Shown in pieces: positions 16,966 through 26,200 of a DNA stretch of 64,000 bases. Origin of the DNA: DATJGF01 sp035495315 (GTDB lineage: Bacteria > Verrucomicrobiota > Verrucomicrobiia > Limisphaerales > UBA8199); assembly GCA_035495315.1 (NCBI GenBank), contig DATJGF010000196.1, forward strand, positions 8,977-72,976. Direction: 5' to 3'. A model generated the notes under the pieces. The model searched no databases and was not told the DNA's origin. It worked only from the letters and a program-made list of their open reading frames with translations. A program made the position numbers and the translations under genes. How positions within the stretch are numbered: position 1 is the stretch's first letter; each line of letters begins with the position of its first letter.

Positions 16966-17206
16966 GCTAACTCGTTGGCTGGACGCTCACAACGGGGGGA
17001 TTTCCCCGATGGTAACCCGCGGACAAAGTTTACAGACGATGATTTTCACAGCACTCTGGTCTGCCATGAGTCGGTGCAGACCCTGCCGTAAGCTTCTTCC
17101 AAGGTCCTCGGTATTCTCCTCCGGTTTGGCAAATTGCGCGGACCCCGATTCAGATGGCCTGTGGACGGCTCGGTGAACCTGTAGGGAGTCAGAGGGCTGG
17201 CACTGC

Positions 17207-17590
17207 TCAAATTAGCAACGGAGGTCCCAAAACCAATTCTCCCGCACCCGCGGCAGCCTGAGTACAGCCAAGCCCAAGAAGCAATTTCTTCTCATTGGCG
17301 GAAAAGGAGCGCCAGCTCCGACCAAACTTGCCGCAGCGTTGGAACCAACCGTTGCTGGTGGAGGTCGCCGCCCCCAAGTGGGGTCCAGTCACCAGATTCG
17401 ACGAGGCCCACACTCGATAGGTTGCGTTGGGGTCGCCAATGAAGTTCAGTTGAAAACCGGTGCCAGCGACCGCTCTCCTATCGCCTCTTCGGCCAGAGTC
17501 AATCTCCAGCTTGCCGTCCGGCTCGCCCCATCGGGGATTTCCCCACCTTGGCACCGCGCAGCCCATATCTGCACCTTTGCAGGAAAACAC
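17207..17590 (-). pseudogene. Remnant of the C-terminal module of a secreted protein
   Basis: On the reverse strand, around 17380-17470, the frame reads FQLNFIGDPNATYRVWASSN. This is the start of the short C-terminal beta module common in verrucomicrobial secreted proteins (pattern: aromatic-rich, Y-V-L-SS-NL, W-x-PLG, then F-YR near the end). The expected WTPLG appears only after a shift of frame (GACTGGACCCCACTTGG), and the terminal FYR motif is lost. It is a decayed gene end, with the upstream part of the gene absent. The exact limits are approximate. Confidence 0.45.
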
Positions 17591-17650
17591 TTCTCCGCCG
17601 GCCCCCTAACATTTTGAAATCGACCACAAGAACGAAAAACTCGGCTCGGC

Positions 17651-17914
17651 CGGTCAATTGGCTGCGGTGGAGCTGCCGTAAACTCGGAGGAGGCTGCCAA
17701 GCTCCGCGCGTACTATCTGTGGGAACAAGCTGGACGGGCCGAATTCGAGCGGGAGCACATCCTTAAAACGCTTGAGAGCACGTCGTGGAGGATTAAGGGT
17801 CCGCACGGGGCTGCCGCGCGGCTGGATTTGCAGCCCAGCACGCTCTACTCGCGTATGCAGAAGCTGGGGATCCCCCATCGTCGCGAAAAGGACAAAACCT
17901 CGGACTTGGGTTGA
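17651..17914 (+). pseudogene. Inverted duplicate fragment of the sigma-54 activator HTH, joined to a DUF2934-like stretch
   Basis: The frame ending TGA 17912-17914 encodes EREHILKTLESTSWRIKGPH and then GAAARLDLQPSTLYSRMQKL, GIPHR. This is almost the same as the C-terminal helix-turn-helix of the activator at 15061-16965, but on the opposite strand. Before it comes EEAAKLRAYYLWEQAGR, which has the look of a DUF2934 motif (AxxAYxLWEqaGRP). No AAA+ domain is attached. It ends one base before the MscS start codon, so the fragment sits in what should be that gene's promoter/leader region. Confidence 0.65.
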
Positions 17915-17915
17915 C

Positions 17916-20249
17916 ATGCCGTTCTCAAGAATTCTTCATTTCGCACTGCTATCCGCCGCACTGGCTGTTCATGGCCGCGGCGCGCAGCCCGAGCAGAGCG
18001 CCCCCTTAAGCAATGCCCAGGCTACTGTTACCGCAGTCCAGGCGATTGACGAGAGACTTGCCGAAGCCCGAAAAAATCTGGCCTCTACCGAGGCTCTCGG
18101 CGATGCGGCCCTGACCAATGTCCCGTCGGGCGTTTCTCTGCAGGACATTGCCACGCGACGCGCCCTGGTTTCCCGAGTCGTCCGGCTCTTTGAGCAGCAG
18201 TTGAGTAACGTGACGGAGCTGGAAACGGCTAGAAACCGGCGGGCGGAGCTCGCCCGCAAAGCCCAGGCCTGGACCAGATTTGCCGAACCTCCACCGTACT
18301 CAATCCTGTTACCAGACCGTCTCCGCGAGGAGATCCAGACCGAGCAACTTAAGAGCGCTGGCGGCGAGGCCGCAGTCTCCACGATCGATCAGCTCATTTC
18401 GGACAACCGCAACGAACTGACCCACACGGAGGAGAGGATCCGCCAAGTCAATGAGCAGCTCGAAGGAACCAAGGACTCAGCCGGGGAGGCTCGCCTCCTG
18501 TGGCAACGAGACCTGGAAAAGCTTCGCAGCCAGGTGGCGGCAGCTAGCCTGGGCGTCCTGGACTCCGAACGCCAACTCCGTCAGGAGGCACTGGAGGAAA
18601 GCCGCGTCCGAATAGGCTGGCTCCAGCGACAACTGGTGGTTGCGGATGCTGGCGCCAGGTTCACTGAAGCTGACTTGGACAAAGTCACGGCTCGAATCGA
18701 AAGCGCTCGCCTCCTGCTCGAACGCGAGTTCACTGAAACCCAAGCGCGCCTGACCAACACCCTCCAGGGCGTGGAGGCCGCGCGCGAGGAGTTGGCTCGG
18801 ACTCAAAGCCGCCACGAAGCGAGTCCTGGGGCCAATGCCCGAGCCGCGGAAGCGCTCACCACACGCGAGGCGCAACTCCAGACGGTACAAGAGTCGCTCC
18901 GGATCCTGCGCTTCATACTCGAGAGCGAAAATGTCGAGCGAGCCATGTGGGAACTGCGGTTTGCTGCTTACGATAGCCGCAGCGTGGAGACATTGAGCGA
19001 TTCCGAGCGCCGCCACAAAAGCTTCACCCGCCGATTGACTCTCTGGAAGGATTATCAACAACAGCAAATGGAAGTATCGCCCAGCCAGATCGAACTGCAG
19101 GAGACGCGGATCAAAACCCTGGCAGCGGATTCTGACCTCCTGCCGCTCGCCCGAGAGCGCCTGGCTGCATTGCGCGAACATGATCAGCTACTCCAACGGC
19201 TAGTTCGGCGGATTGACCACGTTCAACGGCTAAGCCAGCGGTGGGCTGAAGGAGTGCGCGTCGCTGAAGGGCGTTTGCCCTTCCTTGGCCGGCTCCGGAA
19301 CATGCTCTCCGACGCTGGTTCATTTGCGCAGAAGCTGTGGGCCTTCGAGTTGTTCACCGCGGAGGATACGATCACCGTTGAGGGCCAGAGAATTACGGGC
19401 AAGCGTAGCATCACTCTAGGCAAGATCATTTTGGCAATCCTGATCCTCGGGCTCGGCATCTGGCTCACCGGCCTGGTCTCACGCGTCGCGGAACCTATCA
19501 TCATTCGGCGGCTGAAGATCGAAGCGAACCAGGCGAACTTGATCCGCCGCTGGTTGCGCGCGTTCATGGTGGTGTGCCTCGTCATGTTCAGCCTGGTCTC
19601 GGTCAAGATCCCGCTTACCGCTTTTGCGTTTGCCGGCGGCGCGTTAGCTATTGGACTGGGGTTCGGCATGCAGACCCTGCTGAAGAACTTCGTCAGCGGC
19701 CTGATCCTGCTCTTCGAGCGTCCCTTTCGTGTCGGCGACGTGCTTGACGTTGGCGGAGACCGCGGCACCGTCACGGAAATTGGTCTCCGCGCCTCGGTGT
19801 TGCAATTGTGGGACGGCACCGAGACTCTTATTCCAAATAGCTCGTTGCTGGAGAACAAGGTTTCGAACTGGACGTATTCCAGCCGGAAGGTGCGCTTCAC
19901 CGTCACTGTGGGCACCGCGTACGGCTCCGACACGCGGCGGGTGATCCAATTGCTAAGTGAGATGGCCGAGCGGCACGGCGTAGTAGAGAAAGAACCCAAA
20001 CCGCAGGTGTTCTTCACGGAATTTGGCGAGAGCGCGCTCACCTTCGAGTTGCGCTACTGGGTGGACGTCATCAAAGCGAACGCCGCCCAAGTGGGCAGCG
20101 ATTTGCGTCAGATGATTGCCAGTGCTCTTGCCGAAAATGGCATCGTCATCGCCTTCCCACGGCGCGATCTCCATATCGACATGGCACGGCCTCTCGCGGT
20201 GCAGATTGTCACAGGGCCCCAAGTGATAAACCATGAACCCCCTGCTTAA
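17916..20249 (+). CDS. Large MscS-family mechanosensitive channel
   Basis: The product is 777 residues from MPFSRILHFALLSAALAVHG at 17916. The frame is open farther upstream, but that part is the HTH fragment read in another frame. After the signal peptide come about 480 residues of periplasmic coiled coil (NELTHTEERIRQVNEQLEGT and similar), as in MscK/KefA-type channels. Membrane segments follow (LGKIILAILILGLGIWLTGL; AFMVVCLVMFSLVSVKIPL). Then comes the MscS pore helix and beta domain: ALAIGLGFGMQTLLKNFVSG, LILLFERPFRVGDVLDVGG, LIPNSSLLENKVSNWTYSS. Such channels release solutes when membrane tension rises. The stop overlaps the start of the antiporter gene by 17 bases, suggesting an operon. 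Confidence 0.9.
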   Translation: MPFSRILHFALLSAALAVHGRGAQPEQSAPLSNAQATVTAVQAIDERLAEARKNLASTEALGDAALTNVPSGVSLQDIATRRALVSRVVRLFEQQLSNVTELETARNRRAELARKAQAWTRFAEPPPYSILLPDRLREEIQTEQLKSAGGEAAVSTIDQLISDNRNELTHTEERIRQVNEQLEGTKDSAGEARLLWQRDLEKLRSQVAAASLGVLDSERQLRQEALEESRVRIGWLQRQLVVADAGARFTEADLDKVTARIESARLLLEREFTETQARLTNTLQGVEAAREELARTQSRHEASPGANARAAEALTTREAQLQTVQESLRILRFILESENVERAMWELRFAAYDSRSVETLSDSERRHKSFTRRLTLWKDYQQQQMEVSPSQIELQETRIKTLAADSDLLPLARERLAALREHDQLLQRLVRRIDHVQRLSQRWAEGVRVAEGRLPFLGRLRNMLSDAGSFAQKLWAFELFTAEDTITVEGQRITGKRSITLGKIILAILILGLGIWLTGLVSRVAEPIIIRRLKIEANQANLIRRWLRAFMVVCLVMFSLVSVKIPLTAFAFAGGALAIGLGFGMQTLLKNFVSGLILLFERPFRVGDVLDVGGDRGTVTEIGLRASVLQLWDGTETLIPNSSLLENKVSNWTYSSRKVRFTVTVGTAYGSDTRRVIQLLSEMAERHGVVEKEPKPQVFFTEFGESALTFELRYWVDVIKANAAQVGSDLRQMIASALAENGIVIAFPRRDLHIDMARPLAVQIVTGPQVINHEPPA

Positions 20250-21327
20250 AGAAATTCGTCACAATCCACTGCTTTGGCTGCTGGCCTTCGTGCCAGTTGT
20301 GTTCGCAGTCGCAAAGCTCAGGCCCGAGGCGCATACGATGCTCTTCGTGCTGTCGGTGCTGGCCATCGTGCCGCTTGCGGGGTTGCTGAGCCACGCTACG
20401 GAATCGGTCGCGGCTAAAACTGGAGATGCGGTGGGGGGCTTGCTTAACGCCACGCTGGGAAACCTGACCGAGCTGGTCATCGCGCTTACTGCCTTGCGTG
20501 CCGGGGAATAAATGCTGGTGAAGGCGTCCATCGCCGGGGCAATTGTCACCAACACGTTGTTCGTGCTGGGCGCGTCGTTTTTGCTCGGCGGACTCAAACA
20601 CCACGTGCAGGAATACAACCGGGTCGGGGCCCGCATGCAAGCGGGACTGCTCTTTCTGGCCACGATCGCGCTGTTAATTCCCTCGGCTGTCTCCCAGGCC
20701 GACGCGGCGAGAAGCACGACCTTCACGCACAAGTTGAGCGTGGGGTTGGCCGTGCTGCTCATCGCGGCCTACGGACTGGGCATGCTGTTCTCGCTTAAAA
20801 CGCACCCCGAATTGTTCGCCAGCGCAGAGCACGACCAGGCGGGCGAAGCGCCCTGGCCCATCGGTCTCGCCCTGGCCACGCTAGCCGGCGTCACAGTACT
20901 GGTGGCATTGGTCAGCGAAGTGTTCGTAGAGTCGGTCCAAAAAGCGGCGGAGGCCTTTGGGATGACCCCCGCGTTTGTCGGTTTCATCGTCGTGGCGCTG
21001 GTCGGTGGTGCCGCGGAAATGGGCTCGGCTTTTTCAGGTGCGCGTAAAAATCGGCTCGACCTGAGCGTGGGAATTGCCTTAGGCAGCGCATCGCAGATCG
21101 CCCTCTTCGTCGCACCGGTGCTCGTCCTGTTCAGTTATGCCATCGGCCCGACGCCTATGGACCTGCAATTCTGGCCAGGCGCGGTAGTGATGATTCTCGT
21201 CGCCACTCTCACTGCGTCCCTCGTAACGAACAGCGGGCGCTCGGCGTGGTTTGTCGGAGTCTTGCTATTGATGGTCTATCTGATCTTCGCGATGACGCTT
21301 TACCTTTTGCCGCCGCGCGTCCAATGA
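20233..21327 (+). pseudogene. Ca2+/H+ antiporter (CAX/ChaA family) interrupted by one TAA codon
   Basis: Two frame-matched parts (20233-20511 and 20512-21327) together make a normal 364-codon cation/proton exchanger. The first ends TLGNLTELVIALTALRAGE and then TAA (20509-20511). The second begins with an immediately adjacent ATG: MLVKASIAGAIVTNTLFVLG, ASFLLGG. The stop therefore falls inside the alpha-1 signature of the family (GNxTEL...SxxGxIxxN), where a tyrosine codon would be expected (a single-base change). The second half has the alpha-2 repeat (VALVGGAAEMGSAFSGARKN). Options: a recent nonsense mutation, a sequencing error, or a split protein made by reinitiation at the abutting ATG. 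It overlaps the MscS stop and the next frame's start (ATGA). Confidence 0.8.
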
Positions 21328-21757
21328 AAGAGGTAGCTATGGGCCTTGTCATCGGTTTCAACCTATTCGCCGATGAGGGGGGAGAGCCAAACGACTGCAG
21401 AGAATTGACAAAAGAAAGATCCCAAACCGTGAAAAAGAGAGAACCAATCCCCTCAAAAGACAGCGATACCATCATTGAGGAAGTGCTCCAGGACATCGGC
21501 TTGCCGGATTTCGGCCAAGGGGTCACGGCCAAGACCAACGTGGCGATCTGGCGCACCCGAGGCGAGCATCGCCCCCTCATCGGCGAGTTTGCTTTCCAGG
21601 TTCGGTTTAAGGATCGCAAGGAACTGGCTCGGGAGTCGATGCAACGGGCCGAGGCGTGGCGCTGCAGTACGCGGCCGAGGACTACATCGCGCTGAAGGCC
21701 ACCAAGACGGGTGTCGCCTACCGGTTGCTGGGCAACCCGCCCAAATCCCACGAGTGA
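21324..21757 (+). pseudogene. Frameshifted hypothetical protein
   Basis: It starts ATGA-overlapped with the antiporter stop. Residues about 35-105 look well coded (SDTIIEEVLQDIGLPDFGQG, VTAKTNVAIWRTRGEHRPLI, GEFAFQVRFKDRKELARES). Near 21640-21665 the good coding signal changes frame and continues as LQYAAEDYIALKATKTGVAY and RLLGNPPKSHE, stopping at 21755-21757. One frame therefore does not cover the protein, and a single-base insertion or deletion (or sequencing error) is implied. I recognise no named family. The joined product would be about 144 residues and basic/acidic mixed, with no membrane segment. Confidence 0.55.
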
Positions 21758-22384
21758 GCGCCCCGCGTCCAGTGTCAAGCAAAGCCGAAGCGCTCCTCGA
21801 GCGACTCGGCCTCTCGTACGACCATCTCCTGGGAATCCGATTCGCGGTCAACGTCTTCATCGCCACGACGATCGTGTGGTCTACTCTGAAGCTGATCAGT
21901 GACGCAATCCGATCTGGGCGATCGCCGCGATGGTGGCGGCGTCGGAGCCCCAACCGGAGGAGGCGCGCCGGCTGTTTCGAAGCCGGCTAATCAACGTTCT
22001 GGTCGGCTGCGCAGTTGGGTTCTGCCTTCTCCTGGTGGGGGCGATAGTGACTGGCTAATCCCCTTTGCGCGCGCTGTGACGGTGCTGGTCTCGTCATATG
22101 TGATCCGGGTCAAGACCATGTGGCGGCAGGCCCCGATTACTGCCACCATTGTCATTGCGGCCGGGATCTCCCACGGCTCCAAAGTGGCTGGAATCGAGAG
22201 CGGGCTGCACAAGGTGGCCGAGGTGCGCTTCGGCTGCTTCGTGGGGCTGGTCGTGAGCCGGCTAATGTCGAAGATCTGGCTCGTCCAGCCGCCGGCCGAG
22301 AAGGCAGGGACCGCGGGATCGCATGGGGTGAACGGCAAGGCGCCCATGAACGAAGGGAACAAACGCACGACAGCGAGTAGCTAA
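21754..22384 (+). pseudogene. FUSC/aromatic-acid-exporter-like membrane protein with two frameshifts
   Basis: Three consecutive coding stretches lie in three frames. GTG 21754 gives VSSKAEALLERLGLSYDHLL and RFAVNVFIATTIVWSTLKLI. After about 21905 the frame changes to NPIWAIAAMVAASEPQPEEA, RRLFRSRLINVLVGCAVGFC. After about 22060 it changes again to VTVLVSSYVIRVKTMWRQAP, ITATIVIAAGISHGSKVAGI, GCFVGLVVSRLMSKIW. The PIWAIxxMVAAS / RLxNxLxGC / WRQAPITATIVI pattern is that of FUSC-domain exporters. As sequenced the gene cannot make a full protein. It follows the frameshifted hypothetical directly (the GTG overlaps its TGA), so the whole operon downstream of MscS is decaying. Confidence 0.65.
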
Positions 22385-22386
22385 AC

Positions 22387-22647
22387 ATGATGAAAGCGAT
22401 CGAGCCTTTCTTCGCTACTCTGGTCGCACTACTAGCGTGCCTGATCCACGTGCTGCCGACCCTCTGGCGCCTTGGCGAAGACCTACGGGAACGACGATGG
22501 CACGTTCGGCAAACAGTCCAGGGCCGGATCGTGCTGGAACTGCACCATTTTGCCCCCGGGCTTGGTGGGATTCTATTCAAACCTGTGTTCAAGCGCCCGC
22601 TCAAGGTCATCAATGCTGCGACCATGCAAACCACCGGTCGGCGCTGA
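22387..22647 (+). CDS. Weak small frame, possible gene remnant
   Basis: Eighty-six codons begin two bases after the FUSC remnant. The N-terminus MMKAIEPFFATLVALLACLI is hydrophobic like a signal/TM segment, but the rest (LGEDLRERRWHVRQTVQGRI) has no family resemblance. An overlapping frame (KTYGNDDGTFGKQ) is about as plausible. It is probably part of a decaying gene. Confidence 0.2.
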   Translation: MMKAIEPFFATLVALLACLIHVLPTLWRLGEDLRERRWHVRQTVQGRIVLELHHFAPGLGGILFKPVFKRPLKVINAATMQTTGRR

Positions 22648-22725
22648 GCGACTTTGCGAATCGCCTGTCGCGAATCGCCTTGCCTCGGAGCGCAATTCGA
22701 GCCCAGTATTGTGCCAAGAATTTGT

Positions 22726-22765
22726 GGAAGGGTGGCTGAGTGGTTAAAGGCACCTGACTCGAAAT
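22726..22765 (+). repeat. Orphan 5' half of tRNA-Ser(CGA), copy 2
   Basis: Forty bases are identical to the first 40 bases of the intact gene at 27495, ending CTCGAAAT within the anticodon loop. It then continues TCAAAAAGCATTCAC, the conserved block shared with copy 1. No 3' half follows. It has the same structure as the scar at 13838 and marks a second integration boundary 8.9 kb downstream of the first. Confidence 0.85.
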
Positions 22766-22894
22766 TCAAAAAGCATTCACGGTCCTAATGGAACCCAAGC
22801 GGACTCACGCGGCCCCACGGGCTTGTCCTTCACTTCCCAAACCTCGGAAAATGGACCCAACAGCCCCCAAATGGACTCAAAATTCGACGAGTAG
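22766..22894 (+). repeat. Conserved block following tRNA-Ser half-gene, copy 2
   Basis: It aligns with 13877-14000 and shares AAAAAGCATTCACGGTCC, TAATGGAACCCAAGCGGACT, ACGCGGCCCCACGGG and a CGACGAGTAG end. It contains spaced GGACCCAA/GGACTCAA repeats. The second copy is diverged from the first, so the two are not a recent duplication and more likely represent related but separate insertions. Confidence 0.65.
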
Positions 22895-23280
22895 TATCAA
22901 ATGGCAGTATCAAATCTCCTCCCCCCAATCACGTCACCGAGGGGCTTTTTGAAAGCTGTTTAAGAGCGCTATCCTCCATGTTGAGAGATGCGGCTCGATT
23001 GAGGGCTAACATTTTTGCGCGCGATCAGTACCGAGCGATTGAATTCCTGTGGGAATAAGGGAGCAATTTCCCTCGCACAGTCCGATTTCGACTCACGACT
23101 CCAGAGTTGGCCAACTCTCGGACATCCAGATGTGCCATCACGAATGGCTCCGTCCGCCCCGCTCGCTGAAACTAATTCCATTCCCACCCTCGCATCGATT
23201 CAGGACCCATTGGGCGAGAAGTTCCATCGCGCGCTGGATGCTCGGAGGAACAGCGCATAGCTCGTTGGTTAGGGTTGCTT
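22895..23280. other. Gap, possible trace of a transposase frame
   Basis: No intact gene. Around 22979-23057 the forward strand reads MLRDAARLRANIFARDQYRA and IEFLWE before a stop. This faintly resembles the N-terminal segment of rve-type transposases (…YLxxENRIL), but it is too short to call. Confidence 0.25.
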
Positions 23281-26200
23281 TCATTCCTTTTCCAACGCCG
23301 TCACATCCCAATACTTCACCGTCCCATCCATGCTGGCCGAGAGAAGGCGCAGGCCTTGGGGTAATTGGGCGAAAGCCACGCGGTTAATCTGGTCTTTCTG
23401 GCCGCGGAACGTGTGGCGCAGCCGCCCGGTTCCGGCTTCCCAAATTTTCACCGTGCAATCCCGTCCGCCTGAGGCGATCCACATCCCATCCGGACTGAAG
23501 GCGAGGGTCAGGAAGCCGTGGGCTCGGCTTTCGAGCGTTGGCACCACGTTGGTGCTCGCAATATCCCGAACGTGGACCGTTCCGGCGTCGGAGGCGAACG
23601 CGAGCCGCGTGCCATCGGGGCTGAATGCCAGCGAGACATCGCCATAGCGGGATCGGGAAAGGGTGAGTAGCGGGTCTTGTCGCTCGTCCAGTCGGGCCGC
23701 ATCCCAGAGCTTAATGGCATCCACAGATCCGGAGGCCAGATAGTGCCCATTGGGACTGAACTCCAATGCCCGAATTTCGCGATCATGGTTGCCGATGACC
23801 CCGATCTTCCGTCCGGTTTGGGCATCCCACACATCGAGTTGTTTGTCGGAGCCCCCTGCAACCAGTCTCTTTCCATCAGGGCTGTAAGCGATCGTCTCCC
23901 AGATTCCGTTTACATCGAATTGTTCGAATGGTATTTGCGCTCCATCTCTATTCAAGTCCCAGACGGTGAGGCGATGATTCGGGTTCACGGCGTCATCACC
24001 GGTCGCGGCCAGGAACCGCCCCGTCGGATCGAAAGCCAGGGTGAACGCCACGTGACCAGGCATCGCGAGGGTGCGTCGCACTCGATCCTGCCCCAGTTCC
24101 CAGACCCTAACCGGACCGACTTTGAATCCCGCCTTATCGTCCGAGTTGATTCCGACGCAGGCCAGCGATTGCCCCGCGACGCTGAGGTCCATGTCAAATA
24201 TCCCGCCTGGATAAGAAAGAGTCAAAAGACTCTTGTCCTCGAGCCCCGTCAGTGGAGTCCCATCCCGGACGTAAACTGTCCCACTGGCCAAACTTACGGC
24301 CATGCGCGTGCCGTCCAGGCTGAACTGAACACAAAGAGGGTTCCGGGATATGCTGCTGCCGGCCAGTACTTGCCGCCCCGAGTCCGGGTCCCAGAGCGCG
24401 ACCACGCCGTCGTCCCCCACCGTGGCCAGGCGTTTGCCGTCGATACTGAAGGCCGCGCCTCGAACTGTGGAATAGTGAGCGCGGAATTCCTGGCGAGGCT
24501 TCAGACCAGGAGAGTCCAGATCCCACAGCCGCACGGCGGAGTCAAAGCTCGCGGCGGCAACCTCCCGGCTGCCCGGCCGAAAGCCCACCCAACTGAGGGG
24601 CTTGCCAAGTTCACCCATCTCGCGCAACAAACCGCCAGTCGCCGCATCCCATATCCGCACGATTCCGTGCCGACTTCCGGTCGCCAGACGTTTCCCGTCC
24701 GGACTGAATGCGATACTCACGACTCTCTTTTCATGGCCAGGAAGCGTGTAGCGTTGCGCGAAGGTCTCCGTGTCCCAGACTGCTGCCATGCCCCCTTGGT
24801 ATGGGGCCGCCAGGTTTCGGCCATCCGCGCTGAACGCCAAGGAGTAGGCTGTCCCGTCTTCGGCGCCAAGTGGACCCGGCCAGGAATGGAGTTCGACGCC
24901 CGTCGTCCAGTCCCAGAGGCTGACCCGCCCATCCGCGCCGACCGACGCCAGCCGATGACCATCCGGGTGGAACGCCACGGAGAATGCATAGTTCGAGTGA
25001 GCCGCCAAAGTGCGCTCCAATTGCTCCGTCGCGAGATTCCAGATCCGCACTTGGCCGTTGCCACACGCGGCGGCGAGGAAGCGGCCCTCGGGACTAAAGG
25101 CAATGCTGTAGGCCTCTTTAGAGTCGTTATTCGTCATGATGAGCGGCTCCGCGAACCGCGCGCGTTTGAGGCAGTGCCATTCCCAATCCCGCATTGTCGG
25201 TGGGCAAGCGTCGAGAAGTTCTTCAGCTAAGTGGATGATGGGTGGGTCCGCGGTGAGTTCCCGATGGGCGAGAGCAATGCGGTTGAAGTACAGATTCTCC
25301 TCCAGCTTTTGCGCGTTAGCCTCAGCGGCGGCGCGGGCTTTCTGGGCTTCGGCGTTCGCACGGTTCGCAACACTTGCGGCGCGTTCGGCATTCGCCCGTT
25401 CGCGCCGGGCGCGCACCAGCCCGAATGAGGTCCCAATGACACCCGCCACGAGCAGAAGCGTCACCAGCGCCGCGGCGATGACGGCTGCTTTGTTGCGCCG
25501 GACGAATTTCTGGACGCGGTAGGCTGTGGTGGGTGGACGCGCGAGCACCGGTTCGCCGTGCAAGTGTCGCCGGAGGTCCGCCGCGAGTCCGTTCGCCGTC
25601 TCGTATCGGCGCGTGCGGTCTTTCTCCAGGCACTTCATCACGATCCAGTCCAGATCGGAGGGAATTTGCGATTTACGATTTGCGAATTGCGATTGCACCC
25701 GCGCCTGGTGCTGGGTCAGACGCGTGCTTGGACGCACAGGCTCACGCTCCCGGATGATCTTGCGCATTTCATCCAGCCCCGACTCCACGAGTTCTTTCGT
25801 GTCAAATGGAGTAGTGCCTGTCAGTAACTCATAGAGCAGTACCCCCAGACTGTAGATGTCGCTACGGGTGTCAACGTCCAGCCCGCTCATCTCCGCCTGC
25901 TCTGGACTCACGTAAGCGGGCGTACCGATGAACTGCTGAAACATCGTATGAATGGTCTTGTCGGTCAGCTCCTGCTGAGTCGCCTTGGCGATACCAAAGT
26001 CGATGACCTTCGGCACCGGCACACTATCGTGCAGTGTGACCAGCACGTTTGAAGGCTTGAGATCGCGGTGAATAATCCCTTTCTGGTGGGCATGCTGGAC
26101 GGCGTGACAGACCTTGATGAACAGATCGAGCCGTTCGTATGTCGACAGTTTATTCGCGTCGCAGAACTTCGTGATCGGAATGCCGCGGACCAGTTCCATG

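Larger units (their letters stand above)
13877..22725. mobile_element. Candidate integrated element A between tRNA-Ser half-genes 1 and 2
   Basis: The segment is bounded on the left by half-gene copy 1 and on the right by copy 2. Cargo: a DUF2959 protein, a sigma-54 activator, a duplicated HTH fragment, an MscS-type channel, a nonsense-interrupted Ca2+/H+ antiporter, a frameshifted protein and a frameshifted FUSC protein. No integrase, relaxase or transposase is recognisable, so mobility would have to come from elsewhere or be lost. The boundary logic is seen in the sequence; the mobile nature is inference. Confidence 0.5.

Noticed and set aside
22726..22765. A third tRNA-Ser gene
   Set aside because: As above: a half-gene ending in the anticodon loop.
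23677..25230. Long open frame on the forward strand (517 codons) opposite the WD40 kinase
   Set aside because: Antisense shadow of the repeated WD40 coding sequence; no recognisable protein features.
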